From a virus: a DNA stretch of 64,000 nucleotides. The stretch lies in the IMG/VR virus record IMGVR_UViG_3300044712_000998, positions 62,001 through 126,000 of that record. One strand, 5' to 3'. The translations under genes were made by a program, and so were the position numbers. Under the pieces are notes generated by a model. It saw nothing but the letters and a program-made list of their open reading frames with translations. It was not told where the DNA came from and did not search any database. Positions 52,279 through 59,843 of this stretch are shown in pieces; within the stretch, counting starts at the first letter, position 1, and each line of letters starts with the position of its first letter.

Positions 52279-52905
52279 TCAGGTCTTTTTGACCGCAGGA
52301 GCCTCTTCAGTGTCGTCCACGGGTTTCTCGATGTCGAACCCGCTCTCGCTTTCAGCGACGGTTTCGAATCGTGCGAGTCTGAACTTGCCGAAGTGCTGTC
52401 GGAACGTCCCGAGCCCGATGATACCTCCTTTGATGAAACAGTCGCGCAAAGTCTGGTACGGGCAGTAGGGGTTCTCGGTGTACGTGATCGTACCGGCAAT
52501 ACTCCATGGGAGCTCGATCAGCGGGCGTGACTTCGGGTTCGGAACACCCTTGTTCAACCTGGCGACGTGCTTCACCACGCGAACCTTGTCGTTGAAATCG
52601 GCAAACGTGATGGGGCCCTTTTCGTCGCATATCGGGATCTCGAACGGCTCGATCGTGCAGAACGTCGTGATGCCTAATGCGACCTCTCTGCCATTTTTAC
52701 CAAGAAACAGTTTGCAAACTGATTTAGTATTTTCGGCCACCAGCATCGAAAACAGGTTGATCGTTGGGATCGTCAAATGGCGATGCTCGTCCAGGTACAT
52801 CTTCTCGTCGTCCGGGAGCTTGGTCTTGTTGTCCCCGGGGTACCGGTCGAACATCAAAGGGCGAGTGCCCACCAGGTGAAATTGGATCGTAAGGTTTTTT
52901 GACAT
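52279..52905 (-). CDS. Hypothetical protein with Gly-rich C-terminal loop, 208 aa
   Basis: ATG at 52905 after AGGAGAACTATC. Begins with a strand and FHLVGTRPLMFDRYPGDN. The C-terminal IKGGIIGLGTFRQHFGKF resembles the glycine-rich loop of RAMP (Cas7/Cas5-like) folds, but no Cas context exists here, so this is only a resemblance. It converges on the terminase gene. Confidence 0.6.
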   Translation of the reverse strand: MSKNLTIQFHLVGTRPLMFDRYPGDNKTKLPDDEKMYLDEHRHLTIPTINLFSMLVAENTKSVCKLFLGKNGREVALGITTFCTIEPFEIPICDEKGPITFADFNDKVRVVKHVARLNKGVPNPKSRPLIELPWSIAGTITYTENPYCPYQTLRDCFIKGGIIGLGTFRQHFGKFRLARFETVAESESGFDIEKPVDDTEEAPAVKKT

Positions 52906-53173
52906 GATAGTTCTCCTGGATCTCCTTGAGATCCTCAGGGGTCAGGTTGAACCATTCCCCGGTTTGTTTATGTGGTAACGCCTTTCGATGCCAGTAACGT
53001 CGATGCAACTCACGCTCCAGCACGTCAGGCTCATTGCTCTGTATCGTTAGTACCAAGGTTAACTGAATCGGGTTTCCGACTTGGCAACCCCATTGCCGTA
53101 CAATCGGACGATCACTCGTGTAACCAATTTTGAACGCGGTTCCGTCAGTCAGAACGTACACATAGCCGTTCAT
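52724..53173 (-). CDS. T5orf172/GIY-YIG-like protein
   Basis: ATG at 53173 after GAGAGGCTTA. Residues 1-90 match the T5orf172 type of GIY-YIG nuclease: GYVYVLTDGTAFKIGYTSDR, then NP.QLTLVL, ERELHRRYWHRK and GEWFNLTPED. The remaining ~60 residues overlap the next gene by 182 bases and look like an out-of-frame shadow (Pro/Arg/Asp-rich), so the functional product may end early or the reading frame may shift. Probable DNA-binding or nicking activity. Confidence 0.65.
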   Translation of the reverse strand: MNGYVYVLTDGTAFKIGYTSDRPIVRQWGCQVGNPIQLTLVLTIQSNEPDVLERELHRRYWHRKALPHKQTGEWFNLTPEDLKEIQENYHVKKPYDPISPGGHSPFDVRPVPRGQQDQAPGRREDVPGRASPFDDPNDQPVFDAGGRKY

Positions 53174-53234
53174 TAAGCCTCTCATTCTTATGCGTATTGG
53201 TCCGCCGACCGTTTCTTTTCGTAAAAAGAAACCC

Positions 53235-53314
53235 TCGCCAAGCCTTGCCATGCCAGGCCCTGCCACGCCTCGCCCCGCATCGCCCTGCCATGCCAGGCCT
53301 AGCCTTGCCATGCC
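53235..53314. repeat. GGCNN pentanucleotide array 1
   Basis: Sixteen consecutive 5-bp units in 80 bases. On the minus strand each starts GGC with two variable bases (GGCAT GGCAA GGCTA GGCCT and so on); one unit deviates. A period of five cannot be a codon repeat, so the feature is DNA or RNA level. Confidence 0.8.
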
Positions 53315-53363
53315 GCGGATGTGGTACGTATGAGTTCGTCAACCCCAGCGCTTCGTAAAGAGC

Positions 53364-53423
53364 TGGCCTTGCCCTGCCCTGCCATGCCGCGCCCCGCCAC
53401 GCCTCGCCCCGCCCCGCCCCGCC
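53364..53423. repeat. GGCNN pentanucleotide array 2
   Basis: Twelve 5-bp units in 60 bases (on the minus strand GGCGG, GGCGA, GGCGT, GGCAT, GGCAG, GGCAA), 50 bases from array 1. The 281-base gap between the genes at 53173 and 53455 is mostly made of these two arrays; I see no gene in it. Confidence 0.8.
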
Positions 53424-53454
53424 ACACCCCGTTCGGCGATATAGGAGTACCTAA

Positions 53455-53676
53455 TTACTTGAACTTATCGGCGAACTCCTCCTCGGTCTGACGCCGAAAA
53501 CCGCCCTTACCATCGGACACATTTCGGACAACAGCGAACCCGCTTTGTCGGATGTACTCCACGATTTTCTGTTCGTCGGTGTGCCCGAGCAGCTTGGCCA
53601 CGCGGGCTACTTTCGCGAGGTTTATCCCGTGTGTCGTAGCGATGTGGACAAGCTGTTTGTGGACATCAGCCGCCAT
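53455..53676 (-). CDS. Hypothetical protein, 73 aa
   Basis: ATG at 53676, overlapping the end of its upstream neighbour. Helical with a possible helix-turn-helix (INLAKVARVAKLLGHTDEQK). Its stop is 30 bases from the GGCNN arrays. Function unknown. Confidence 0.6.
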   Translation of the reverse strand: MAADVHKQLVHIATTHGINLAKVARVAKLLGHTDEQKIVEYIRQSGFAVVRNVSDGKGGFRRQTEEEFADKFK

Positions 53677-53890
53677 CTGCGGCCCCGATGTCTTCGCGGT
53701 TGATCTTGGCTTCGACGGTGAACGTCGCCACGCTCTGCAGCAGGTACAGCTTGGAGCCGCTCGGTGAGGTCGTCAGGCGCTTCTCGATGAACTCGACGGC
53801 CTCCTCCGCCGACTTGTGCCGGGTCATAGTGTATAAGCCCGAATCGGTTTTGACGAGATCGGACACATAGAACTGAGCTGGATCAGGCAT
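53666..53890 (-). CDS. Hypothetical protein, 74 aa
   Basis: ATG at 53890 after AAGGAGGCCAG. Small alpha/beta protein. No recognised family. Confidence 0.65.
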   Translation of the reverse strand: MPDPAQFYVSDLVKTDSGLYTMTRHKSAEEAVEFIEKRLTTSPSGSKLYLLQSVATFTVEAKINREDIGAADGG

Positions 53891-53899
53891 CTGGCCTCC

Positions 53900-54010
53900 T
53901 TAGTACGTGTAGTAACGCCAGATCCCGCTACGCATGTAACGGAACTGGCTGGTGCTGGAGAAACCGCCGTTGCGGTAGAACGCGGAGCGCGTGATCCGTC
54001 GTGGCGTCAT
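53900..54010 (-). CDS. Small basic protein, 36 aa
   Basis: ATG at 54010 follows AGGTGGCGT and overlaps the upstream TGA; the TAA precedes the AAGGAGG of the next gene. The product begins MTPRRITRSAFYRNGGFSST and is very rich in Arg, Tyr and Ser. Its tight fit between neighbours supports it as a real gene. Confidence 0.6.
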   Translation of the reverse strand: MTPRRITRSAFYRNGGFSSTSQFRYMRSGIWRYYTY

Positions 54011-54240
54011 ACGCCACCTAGGGAACGGTCACAGACCGCGCACCTCCGGATGTCCATCGGATACCCCGGTATGTCGACGATGAATCGCCGCTTCGTGTCG
54101 CAACAGCAGGCCCCCGTTGACTTGAAGGCAGCCACGGCGTCCAGGAAGTCCTGCTTGGGAACCTGGATCAGGTCGGAGGCCCAGACCATGTCAGGGCCTC
54201 CGCTGGTGACGACTTCAACCGTGGCGGTCTCCTCAGCCAC
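54007..54240 (-). CDS. Small protein with Cys motifs, 77 aa
   Basis: ATG at 54240. The C-terminal half carries GACCCDTKRRF and CAVCDRS, which could bind zinc. No recognised family. Confidence 0.6.
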   Translation of the reverse strand: MAEETATVEVVTSGGPDMVWASDLIQVPKQDFLDAVAAFKSTGACCCDTKRRFIVDIPGYPMDIRRCAVCDRSLGGV

Positions 54241-54703
54241 CGGGACGGCTATCCGGGTAGAACTTCGGGAGGAACTTCAGAACCGTGGCCCACTTGCCAC
54301 CGTAGACCAGGCAGAGCCGCCGCGCCATCGTCACGGACAGCGGGTGCGCCTTGAACGCGGCGAGCTTCTCCGGAGGGAAGCCACCGTTGGCAATCACGGG
54401 GTCCGGGTCACCGAGGAACTGGAGGAGATCCAGGCTGATGCCCTTGCGGTCCTCGGAGGTCGTCGAGATCGTCGTGGGCCGCTTAGTGATGGCCTCCGTA
54501 GCGGCGTCGATGTGATCCGCGGCCTTGTAGTCGGTGTGGGCCTGGGAGGCCTCGTAGGCCAGGACGCGGTCATCGATGATGACCCAGCCGAATGAACCGT
54601 CACCCCTGGGCACCTTGCGGGCCAAGCAGGGGATCTCTTGCCCGTCGGGCATAATCATCTTGGCGGTGCCGTAGCGACCGCTGAGGGTATCCGTTTCGTC
54701 CAT
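54233..54703 (-). CDS. Hypothetical protein, 156 aa
   Basis: ATG at 54703 after TAGGAGGACCCC, which overlaps the TAG stop of the gene before it. Alpha/beta N-terminus, helical C-terminus. No recognised family. Confidence 0.65.
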   Translation of the reverse strand: MDETDTLSGRYGTAKMIMPDGQEIPCLARKVPRGDGSFGWVIIDDRVLAYEASQAHTDYKAADHIDAATEAITKRPTTISTTSEDRKGISLDLLQFLGDPDPVIANGGFPPEKLAAFKAHPLSVTMARRLCLVYGGKWATVLKFLPKFYPDSRPGG

Positions 54704-54712
54704 GGGGTCCTC

Positions 54713-55417
54713 CTAGGAGTGGATCTCGGTACGGAGCAGCTTGATCTCCTTAACGATGGCCTGGTGCCAGAGCAGGTCCCACTTCAGCTCGGGGTACTGC
54801 TCGAACGGGTAGCCGCCTTCGGTTCCACCACCTAGCGATACCCCGGTGATGCCTGATGACATGAACGCTGCGATGAGGTCGTGGAGCTTCTCGATCTCCT
54901 CCTGAGCAGGCGCCTTCTTCTGCTTGATCATGTCCAGAACTCCGGTGTAAATCGGATTGGTCTTCCCGAAGTCTGGTGCGAACAACACAATGTTTTTGAG
55001 CCGCCTGAGCCACTCGCCACCGTCGTTCATGCGGAGCTCGACGAGCGACTCGTAGGCCCCGCTGTCCTTGAACTGAGCGTACTCCGCGAGCGCGTTCCTG
55101 TACTTCTCGCGCTCAGCTTCGATCTCCTCGGTGAGGCTTGGGACCTTGTTACCGAACATGCCGCGTTCCCAGATATCACCAGCCGCTTTCCACAGGTTCG
55201 GGAGAACGTGGAGATAACTGGTGACTTTGTCGTTATCGTTGTGGTCACTGACGTCGTCGACGTAGCCGTAGCTACCCATGAGCCCAGGTACCGGCATCGA
55301 CACCGGGTACCGGTACTCGGGGTGGTTCACGCTACGTTGCATCTTGATGACGAGGACGTCCGTGTTGCACGGGATCGGAACCCCGCTGATCGAGCAACGG
55401 ATCGAGAAATCGCCCAT
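54713..55417 (-). CDS. Hypothetical protein, 234 aa
   Basis: ATG at 55417 after AAAGGAATAACC, so the much longer upstream frame is rejected. N-terminal beta region, then a coiled-coil-like helix (EEIEAEREKYRNALAEYAQF). The TAG stop is part of the next ribosome binding site. No recognised family. Confidence 0.65.
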   Translation of the reverse strand: MGDFSIRCSISGVPIPCNTDVLVIKMQRSVNHPEYRYPVSMPVPGLMGSYGYVDDVSDHNDNDKVTSYLHVLPNLWKAAGDIWERGMFGNKVPSLTEEIEAEREKYRNALAEYAQFKDSGAYESLVELRMNDGGEWLRRLKNIVLFAPDFGKTNPIYTGVLDMIKQKKAPAQEEIEKLHDLIAAFMSSGITGVSLGGGTEGGYPFEQYPELKWDLLWHQAIVKEIKLLRTEIHS

Positions 55418-55419
55418 GG

Positions 55420-55629
55420 TTATTCCTTTATACCGAAGACGTGGTGCATCAGAAACGGGATCAAACACCTGAACTGACTGGCCACCAGGAATCCCCAGCA
55501 TCCAGACGCGATGTACGACCACGGCGGCCTGGCGTAGTGAGCGATGAGCACGGATCCGCCGAGAAGCACGACGAGAAGGATCGCGGCAGTGCTGAACGCT
55601 GCCAACATGATGCGAGTGGACTCCTTCAT
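55420..55629 (-). CDS. Small membrane protein, 69 aa
   Basis: ATG at 55629, overlapping the upstream TGA. Residues 7-30 (IMLAAFSTAAILLVVLLGGS) and 40-65 form two hydrophobic helices. Membrane location expected; role unknown. Confidence 0.65.
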   Translation of the reverse strand: MKESTRIMLAAFSTAAILLVVLLGGSVLIAHYARPPWSYIASGCWGFLVASQFRCLIPFLMHHVFGIKE

Positions 55630-56063
55630 CCGTCGACGACCCTGATATCGCTGTCGCTGGGGGTCCCCTTGCCAACAGAGATCCAGCCGATCCCGACCCA
55701 CTCCATGAAGTGGCCGTTGGGGAGCCAGACCCGCCTCGGCAGTTTCTTCGAGTTGCAGAACGCGAGCCGCTTGAGCTCCGAGAACGTGATCGTCTTGGGA
55801 TCCGGCTTCGGCTTCTGCACGTATCTGGCCTTGTTGTGCTTCGTGATATAGCGGACCCCCAGGCTGGAGTAGATCCCTGGGGTGCTGGGATCTTTGATCT
55901 CTTTGACTCGGGCTCGCACGGCGTCGTACGACTTGAAGGACTCATTACGCCTGAACGAGGTATCGATGCCGGTCTGCCAGTACGAGATCACCCAGGAGTT
56001 GATCCGGAACTTGAAGTCCTGGTTGATCATGAACGGCTTTTTGGTGTCCTTGAAATAGGTCAT
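55626..56063 (-). CDS. Hypothetical protein, 145 aa
   Basis: ATG at 56063, one base after the upstream TGA. Basic, Tyr/Trp-rich, with Lys clusters (KPKPDPKTITFSELKRLAF). No recognised family. Confidence 0.6.
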   Translation of the reverse strand: MTYFKDTKKPFMINQDFKFRINSWVISYWQTGIDTSFRRNESFKSYDAVRARVKEIKDPSTPGIYSSLGVRYITKHNKARYVQKPKPDPKTITFSELKRLAFCNSKKLPRRVWLPNGHFMEWVGIGWISVGKGTPSDSDIRVVDG

Positions 56064-56064
56064 A

Positions 56065-56496
56065 TCAGTACTCGCCTTCAGCGCTGTACTTGAACTCGTC
56101 ACCGCGGTCATCGCCGATGGGGTTCTCGAACCCATGCTTCAGCGCGGTGGCCTTGAGGAACGGGAGCCCGTACTGGGCGTACATGTCCTCGGGGCACTTC
56201 TCGAGCCCCTCTTCCAGGACCCAATTCCACATCGCGACGACCTCGACCATCAGGCTGGCCGAGATCCCACGCTTGTTGAGCGCCTTCTCGAAGGCGAACT
56301 CGAGATCGCGCTTCAGGCGCTCCAGAACGGCTTCGCGGGTCAGGGGAACCGCGGCGTGCTTCCCGACGTACTCGGGTTTCAGTTCGAGCTTGAGCTTGGG
56401 TAGATCGGCTTCTGGGATGAAGTCCATGAGCCTGTAAAGGTCACGGCCGTCGAGGGCCTCGGACTGGTACCCCATGATCTGTTCGAGTGTTTTCAT
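56065..56496 (-). CDS. Hypothetical protein, 143 aa
   Basis: ATG at 56496. Predominantly helical and acidic. No recognised family. Confidence 0.65.
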   Translation of the reverse strand: MKTLEQIMGYQSEALDGRDLYRLMDFIPEADLPKLKLELKPEYVGKHAAVPLTREAVLERLKRDLEFAFEKALNKRGISASLMVEVVAMWNWVLEEGLEKCPEDMYAQYGLPFLKATALKHGFENPIGDDRGDEFKYSAEGEY

Positions 56497-56498
56497 GG

Positions 56499-56924
56499 TT
56501 ACTCCGCTTTTATAGTTGCGAGATCGGTGATCTCGATAACGGTGTCATCGATGATCCAGCCGCGCGTCTTGACGACGTACTGCCTCTGTACCTTGGCGTG
56601 CGTGAACTCAGCTGGTTCCGAGTTGTTGGCCTCCAGCTTCTGGAGGGCAGCCGCTTCACTCCAGCCGATGCGCGTGGCCCGCTGTTTTTCAACGAGAACG
56701 GTCTTCATGTTACCGTCGACGTAGAACGTGAGCTCGTAGCGTTTCGTCGCCGTGGTCTCGTCGTCCTCGTAGTCCCGGCTGTAGGACACCGAGATGCCCT
56801 TACTGACCAGCGCCCCAACGAAAGACTTCGTCACGGCGAACTCAGCGACCACCCAGGCTATAAGGGCCGCTATGAGCAGGACCCCGCCGATTATCTTGAG
56901 CCTGTCGTGCTGCTCGTAGGTCAT
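56499..56924 (-). CDS. Membrane-anchored protein, 141 aa
   Basis: The ATG at 56924 follows GAAAGGAATT; a TTG at 56936 would put the Shine-Dalgarno inside the gene. Residues 12-30 (IIGGVLLIAALIAWVVAEFA) form one membrane helix, followed by a beta-rich domain. Likely anchored with the domain outside the cytoplasm. Confidence 0.65.
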   Translation of the reverse strand: MTYEQHDRLKIIGGVLLIAALIAWVVAEFAVTKSFVGALVSKGISVSYSRDYEDDETTATKRYELTFYVDGNMKTVLVEKQRATRIGWSEAAALQKLEANNSEPAEFTHAKVQRQYVVKTRGWIIDDTVIEITDLATIKAE

Positions 56925-56939
56925 AATTCCTTTCAATGC

Positions 56940-56971
56940 GACCCAGCCAGCTGTTTCCAGCTAGCTGGGTC
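56940..56971. terminator. Intrinsic terminator-like hairpin
   Basis: GACCCAGC pairs with GCTGGGTC and an inner AGCTG with CAGCT around a four-base loop. It follows the 56976-57260 gene. The plus-strand side ends TCTTGTTC, so it may stop transcripts in either direction weakly. Confidence 0.5.
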
Positions 56972-56975
56972 TTGT

Positions 56976-57260
56976 TCAGGCCACGTGGTGCGCGGCCTCC
57001 TTGCCGGTTCTCCGGTGAACGTGGTATTCCCGGAGCAGATCCGTGATCCGTTTGGCGCGCCAGTGGGCGTGCGCCATGATCGGGCCGACCTTGAAGACCT
57101 CGTGATGCGGCTGCCTCAGGGTCTCCTTGGCCAGGACTTGGTGACCGGCGAGCTCCTTGATCTGGTCGCGAAGCGCGATGCGCTTGGCGTGGAACGCGGC
57201 GCGCTCCTCTTCGGTGAACTGGCGGTAGAAGTCGACGGTGTCGGCGGTGTTGGTGGGCAT
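56976..57260 (-). CDS. Hypothetical helical protein, 94 aa
   Basis: ATG at 57260 after GGAGTCTGT. Helical and rich in His, Arg and Glu; ends GKEAAHHVA. No recognised family. Confidence 0.6.
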   Translation of the reverse strand: MPTNTADTVDFYRQFTEEERAAFHAKRIALRDQIKELAGHQVLAKETLRQPHHEVFKVGPIMAHAHWRAKRITDLLREYHVHRRTGKEAAHHVA

Positions 57261-57334
57261 ACAGACTCCATGTTGGGTGGTTGGGTTACGTCGGGCATCC
57301 AGGTGTCTCGGAGGGCCTCTAGCCAGGTATGGGG

Positions 57335-57658
57335 TCACTGGGACCCCCAGAGCTGGTAGTGCCTCAGGGCGCGACGCTGCGACGCCGTCAGTGGCGCCGT
57401 AGCAACGGAGGTCCTGGTGTCGCCGAGGTCGGGTTCCCGGAACACGACATAGGTGATCCCAACGAGATCGAGGTACTTGACGAGCTCATCGATCGCGGCT
57501 TCATCGGGAAGCGCGCAAACCACAACGCTGAGTTGATCAGGGAGATCTGTAAACCTGGCCCCAGCCGTGTGAGCGGCATGGACGGCCTGAACGAGTTGCT
57601 GGGGGACCGATAAGTCGGTTCTGACCCAAACGAAGAAGTGAGTTAGCTACTGGCGCAT
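57335..57658 (-). CDS. PTH2-like peptidyl-tRNA hydrolase with in-frame TAG at codon 4
   Basis: The ATG at 57658 follows AAAGGGAACC closely. The frame reads Met-Arg-Gln, a TAG at 57647-57649, then 103 sense codons to TGA at 57335. Past the TAG the protein starts LTHFFVWVRTDLSVPQQLVQ, then VVVCALPDEAAIDELV, and GITYVVFREPDLGDTRTSVA, which matches the layout of PTH2-like proteins. PTH2 enzymes release peptides from tRNAs stalled in translation. No ATG, GTG or TTG lies between the TAG and the GTG at 57523 in mid-domain. So a complete fold requires decoding the amber codon, and an amber suppressor tRNA gene lies 41 bases upstream. Confidence 0.75.
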
Positions 57659-57698
57659 GGTTCCCTTTCTATGGGTTCCTGTTGATTGAGCAAGGTAC

Positions 57699-57771
57699 TG
57701 CGTCCGGCGGGGATCGAACCCGCGACTGGCCGGTTTTAGAAACCGCTCCTCTGCCACTGAGGTACGGACGC
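57699..57771 (-). tRNA. Amber suppressor tRNA, anticodon CUA
   Basis: Folds as a tRNA on the minus strand: acceptor GCGTCCG/CGGACGC with discriminator A, D arm CCTC-AGTGGCA-GAGG, anticodon arm GCGGT-TTCTAAA-ACCGG with anticodon CTA at 57737-57739 and a G-G mismatch at 27-43, 6-base variable loop, T arm GCGGG-TTCGATC-CCCGC. CCA is not encoded. CUA reads the stop codon UAG. The amino acid it carries cannot be told from sequence alone. It lies 7 bases from the TAG of the gene upstream. Confidence 0.85.
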
Positions 57772-57777
57772 CTGGGG

Positions 57778-58095
57778 CTACCGGTTCGTCGTGGCCTGAG
57801 CTTCTCGCCGGAGCTGTTCGAACACACCATCGACCTCTGCGGCTGCGTCGGCATCGAGATACCGGATCTTGCGCGTTATGTGCCCCGGCATCTTTTCGAC
57901 GACGTCAGAATCCAGTCCTTCGACGCGCGTGACATCGGTCTCCACGTAGTCCTCGTCGATCGGATCAACATACGAGCTTATGTTGGCGTCCCAGAAGTAC
58001 CGCTTGATCCATTCCAGTTCGCGATCGTCTGGGATCTCCATGAGATATTTTTGCTCCCTGACTTCGCGCAGGACGACCTCGACGACACGGGTCAT
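57778..58095 (-). CDS. Hypothetical protein, 105 aa
   Basis: ATG at 58095 overlaps the stop of the helicase gene. Acidic alpha/beta protein (MTRVVEVVLREVREQKYLME). Its TAG stop lies seven bases before the tRNA, so the tRNA is probably processed from the same transcript. Confidence 0.6.
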   Translation of the reverse strand: MTRVVEVVLREVREQKYLMEIPDDRELEWIKRYFWDANISSYVDPIDEDYVETDVTRVEGLDSDVVEKMPGHITRKIRYLDADAAAEVDGVFEQLRREAQATTNR

Positions 58096-59438
58096 AGGAA
58101 TCCTCTGATCTCGGGGTCGCAGAAGATCGCTTCTGGGGCCCAGTTGCGGAGATAGAGCCCTTCGAGCGTCTTGGTTCGGCTCAGGGCAACATACGCGAGT
58201 CCGTGGCGGCTCTCCTTATCGGGGAACGCCAGTAAGGACTCCAGGTCGACTTGTGCGGCTTGCACCGTCATGCCCTGGCTCTTATGGATCGTGATCCCGT
58301 AACCGAGACGCAGCGGGAACCCGGTGATGACGTCCTGGACGCGGTCCAGGGCATCCTTCTTCTCCCGCTCCAGGGTCCTGACGAGGACCACGGGGCCCCG
58401 GTCCAGCTTGATCTGGAGAGCCTCGATCCGAAACGGAGTCTCGTTCTTCGCGAAGGCCTCCAGCGCGGACTGCAGGGATCTGCCGTCCTGGCAGGATCCC
58501 CCGATGAGGTCCCCGGTGTCACCGTTGACGTAAGACTTGAACTCGGGTTCGTTGTAGGTGCAGACGACGCGGCACCCCAGCGCGAAGGGTTCCCCGTGAG
58601 CGAAGTTCGTGGCTTCGATGGCGTCCAGCTTGTAGCCCTCGTCCCGCGGCTTATCGGCCTGCTTCTTGGGATCCCGGGCATCGTGGTATGTCGCGAAGAG
58701 CCGGAACGCCGTGGCGCCACCGAGGGCGACGAGCCTCCACAGGTTGGCCTGGTTGAAGGCGTCAGCTTTCGCGTTGGTCGCGAAGGCCCGGATGACGTGG
58801 CTGCCCTCCGGCGGCTTCAAACCGACACGCGACTTGAACAGGGCTTCCGTGGCTTCGGAGATATGCCCGAGCCTGACATCGTTCAGGGCCTCCAGGTAGG
58901 GGCCCTCGCTCTGCCGGTGGCACTCCGTCAACTTGATGAGGTCGTAGTCCGCCATCATCTTGGAGTTCGTGATCCAGTCATCCTTGACCGGACGGGCCTG
59001 GGCCCAGTCACCGACGAGAAGGAGCCGCTTTTTGTGGGCCACGGCGATCTCGTAGATCAGATTGGCCATCCTTTTCCCGATCATGGAGGCCTCGTCGATG
59101 ATGATGAGATCCGCGGCTTCCCTCATCACGTACGTCAGGAAGTCCTCGTTCCAGACCCGGTAGTTGTCCCGGTTGAAACAGAACAGGGAGTCCACGGTGC
59201 AGCCGTCGATGTGCATCGCGGCTTTGCCAGTCGTCGCGGCGATCGTGCAGGGCACCGTTTCGCGGAGATGGTTGATGATCGTGGATTTCCCACAACCAGC
59301 TGGACCCGTCAGGATGGAGACCCGACCCTGTGGAGCCAGGACGCGCTTCGCGGCTTCATCCTGACCTGGAGACAAGGTGACCCCGTCTCCCGGCTTCTGC
59401 GCCGGCGGCTTGGGGTCCGGTGCGAAGAGGTCTTTCAT
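58092..59438 (-). CDS. Dda/RecD2/Pif1-like 5'-3' helicase
   Basis: 448 aa. Superfamily 1B motifs: I GPAGCGKS (45-52), Ia TTGKAA, II LIIIDEASMIG (about 110), III LLLVGDWAQARPV, IV/V with the ECHRQSE segment, and VI near the end: GYGITIHKSQGMT and YVALSRTKTLEGL. Typical of phage Dda, which unwinds DNA and strips proteins during replication and recombination. Codon for the start overlaps the upstream TGA. Confidence 0.88.
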   Translation of the reverse strand: MKDLFAPDPKPPAQKPGDGVTLSPGQDEAAKRVLAPQGRVSILTGPAGCGKSTIINHLRETVPCTIAATTGKAAMHIDGCTVDSLFCFNRDNYRVWNEDFLTYVMREAADLIIIDEASMIGKRMANLIYEIAVAHKKRLLLVGDWAQARPVKDDWITNSKMMADYDLIKLTECHRQSEGPYLEALNDVRLGHISEATEALFKSRVGLKPPEGSHVIRAFATNAKADAFNQANLWRLVALGGATAFRLFATYHDARDPKKQADKPRDEGYKLDAIEATNFAHGEPFALGCRVVCTYNEPEFKSYVNGDTGDLIGGSCQDGRSLQSALEAFAKNETPFRIEALQIKLDRGPVVLVRTLEREKKDALDRVQDVITGFPLRLGYGITIHKSQGMTVQAAQVDLESLLAFPDKESRHGLAYVALSRTKTLEGLYLRNWAPEAIFCDPEIRGFL

Positions 59439-59683
59439 GAAGCCGTCACCCTGGGGAACTTTTTGTCAGCGAAGATGTCGCAGCAGTCCCACTCCCAGTC
59501 TTTGGTCGGGGTCTTCATGGCGTTCGCCAGGATCTCGGCGGCCTCACGCCACCACATCGAGCGGAGTTCCGGCGACGCGAACTCGTAACTCGACTTGATG
59601 TCGTCGAGCTCAGCGATCAACGACTTCTCAGACTTCGGGATCGTTTCGAGCAGCTTGTCGATCACGGCGGATAAATCACGCAT
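59435..59683 (-). CDS. Hypothetical protein, 82 aa
   Basis: ATG at 59683 after GAGAGGATACC. Helical with Trp/Cys near the C-terminus (DWEWDCCDIF). First gene after the 160-base noncoding gap with a long hairpin. Confidence 0.6.
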   Translation of the reverse strand: MRDLSAVIDKLLETIPKSEKSLIAELDDIKSSYEFASPELRSMWWREAAEILANAMKTPTKDWEWDCCDIFADKKFPRVTAS

Positions 59684-59740
59684 GGTATCCTCTCTGTGTG
59701 ATAGGTAAAAAATAAAGCATTACCGAGTAAAGCAACGCGA

Positions 59741-59805
59741 CCTCATAACTACCCGAACCAACGCCCTGCAGTGGTGTATGCAGGTGTGGTCGGGTAGTTA
59801 TGAGG
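59741..59805. terminator. Long 16-bp inverted repeat
   Basis: CCTCATAACTACCCGA (59741-59756) is exactly repeated in inverse at 59790-59805, with an inner CCTGCA/TGCAGG hairpin in the loop. On the plus strand it is followed by TTTTTAG, as in an intrinsic terminator; on the minus strand the T-rich run comes before it. It lies alone in the 160-base gap between two genes. Confidence 0.55.
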
Positions 59806-59843
59806 TTTTTAGTGCGGCCGATGCGCTCGGCTAAGCGGCAGTG

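Noticed and set aside
52279-52905. Cas RAMP protein
   Set aside because: Only a glycine-rich loop resembles RAMPs; there is no Cas context, so it is left as unknown.
53174-53311. N-terminal extension of the GIY-YIG-like protein (MARLGLAWQG...)
   Set aside because: This is a translation of the GGCNN array; a five-base period is not a codon repeat and the ATG at 53173 has its own ribosome binding site.
53235-53423. CRISPR array
   Set aside because: Units are 5 bp with no spacers, and no cas genes are present; no other repeat-spacer pattern was seen in the window.
54713-55945. 410-residue reading of the 54713 gene
   Set aside because: Only the part from 55417 has a ribosome binding site and protein-like sequence; the rest overlaps two other genes.
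57335-57523. Short 62-residue form of the hydrolase starting at GTG 57523
   Set aside because: It would begin inside the domain, has no ribosome binding site and would lose the first conserved strand and helix; the ATG at 57658 with AAAGGGAACC is far better.
57335-57658. Pseudogene by stop mutation
   Set aside because: Possible, but the intact remainder, the strong start site and the neighbouring CUA tRNA make a functional amber codon more likely.
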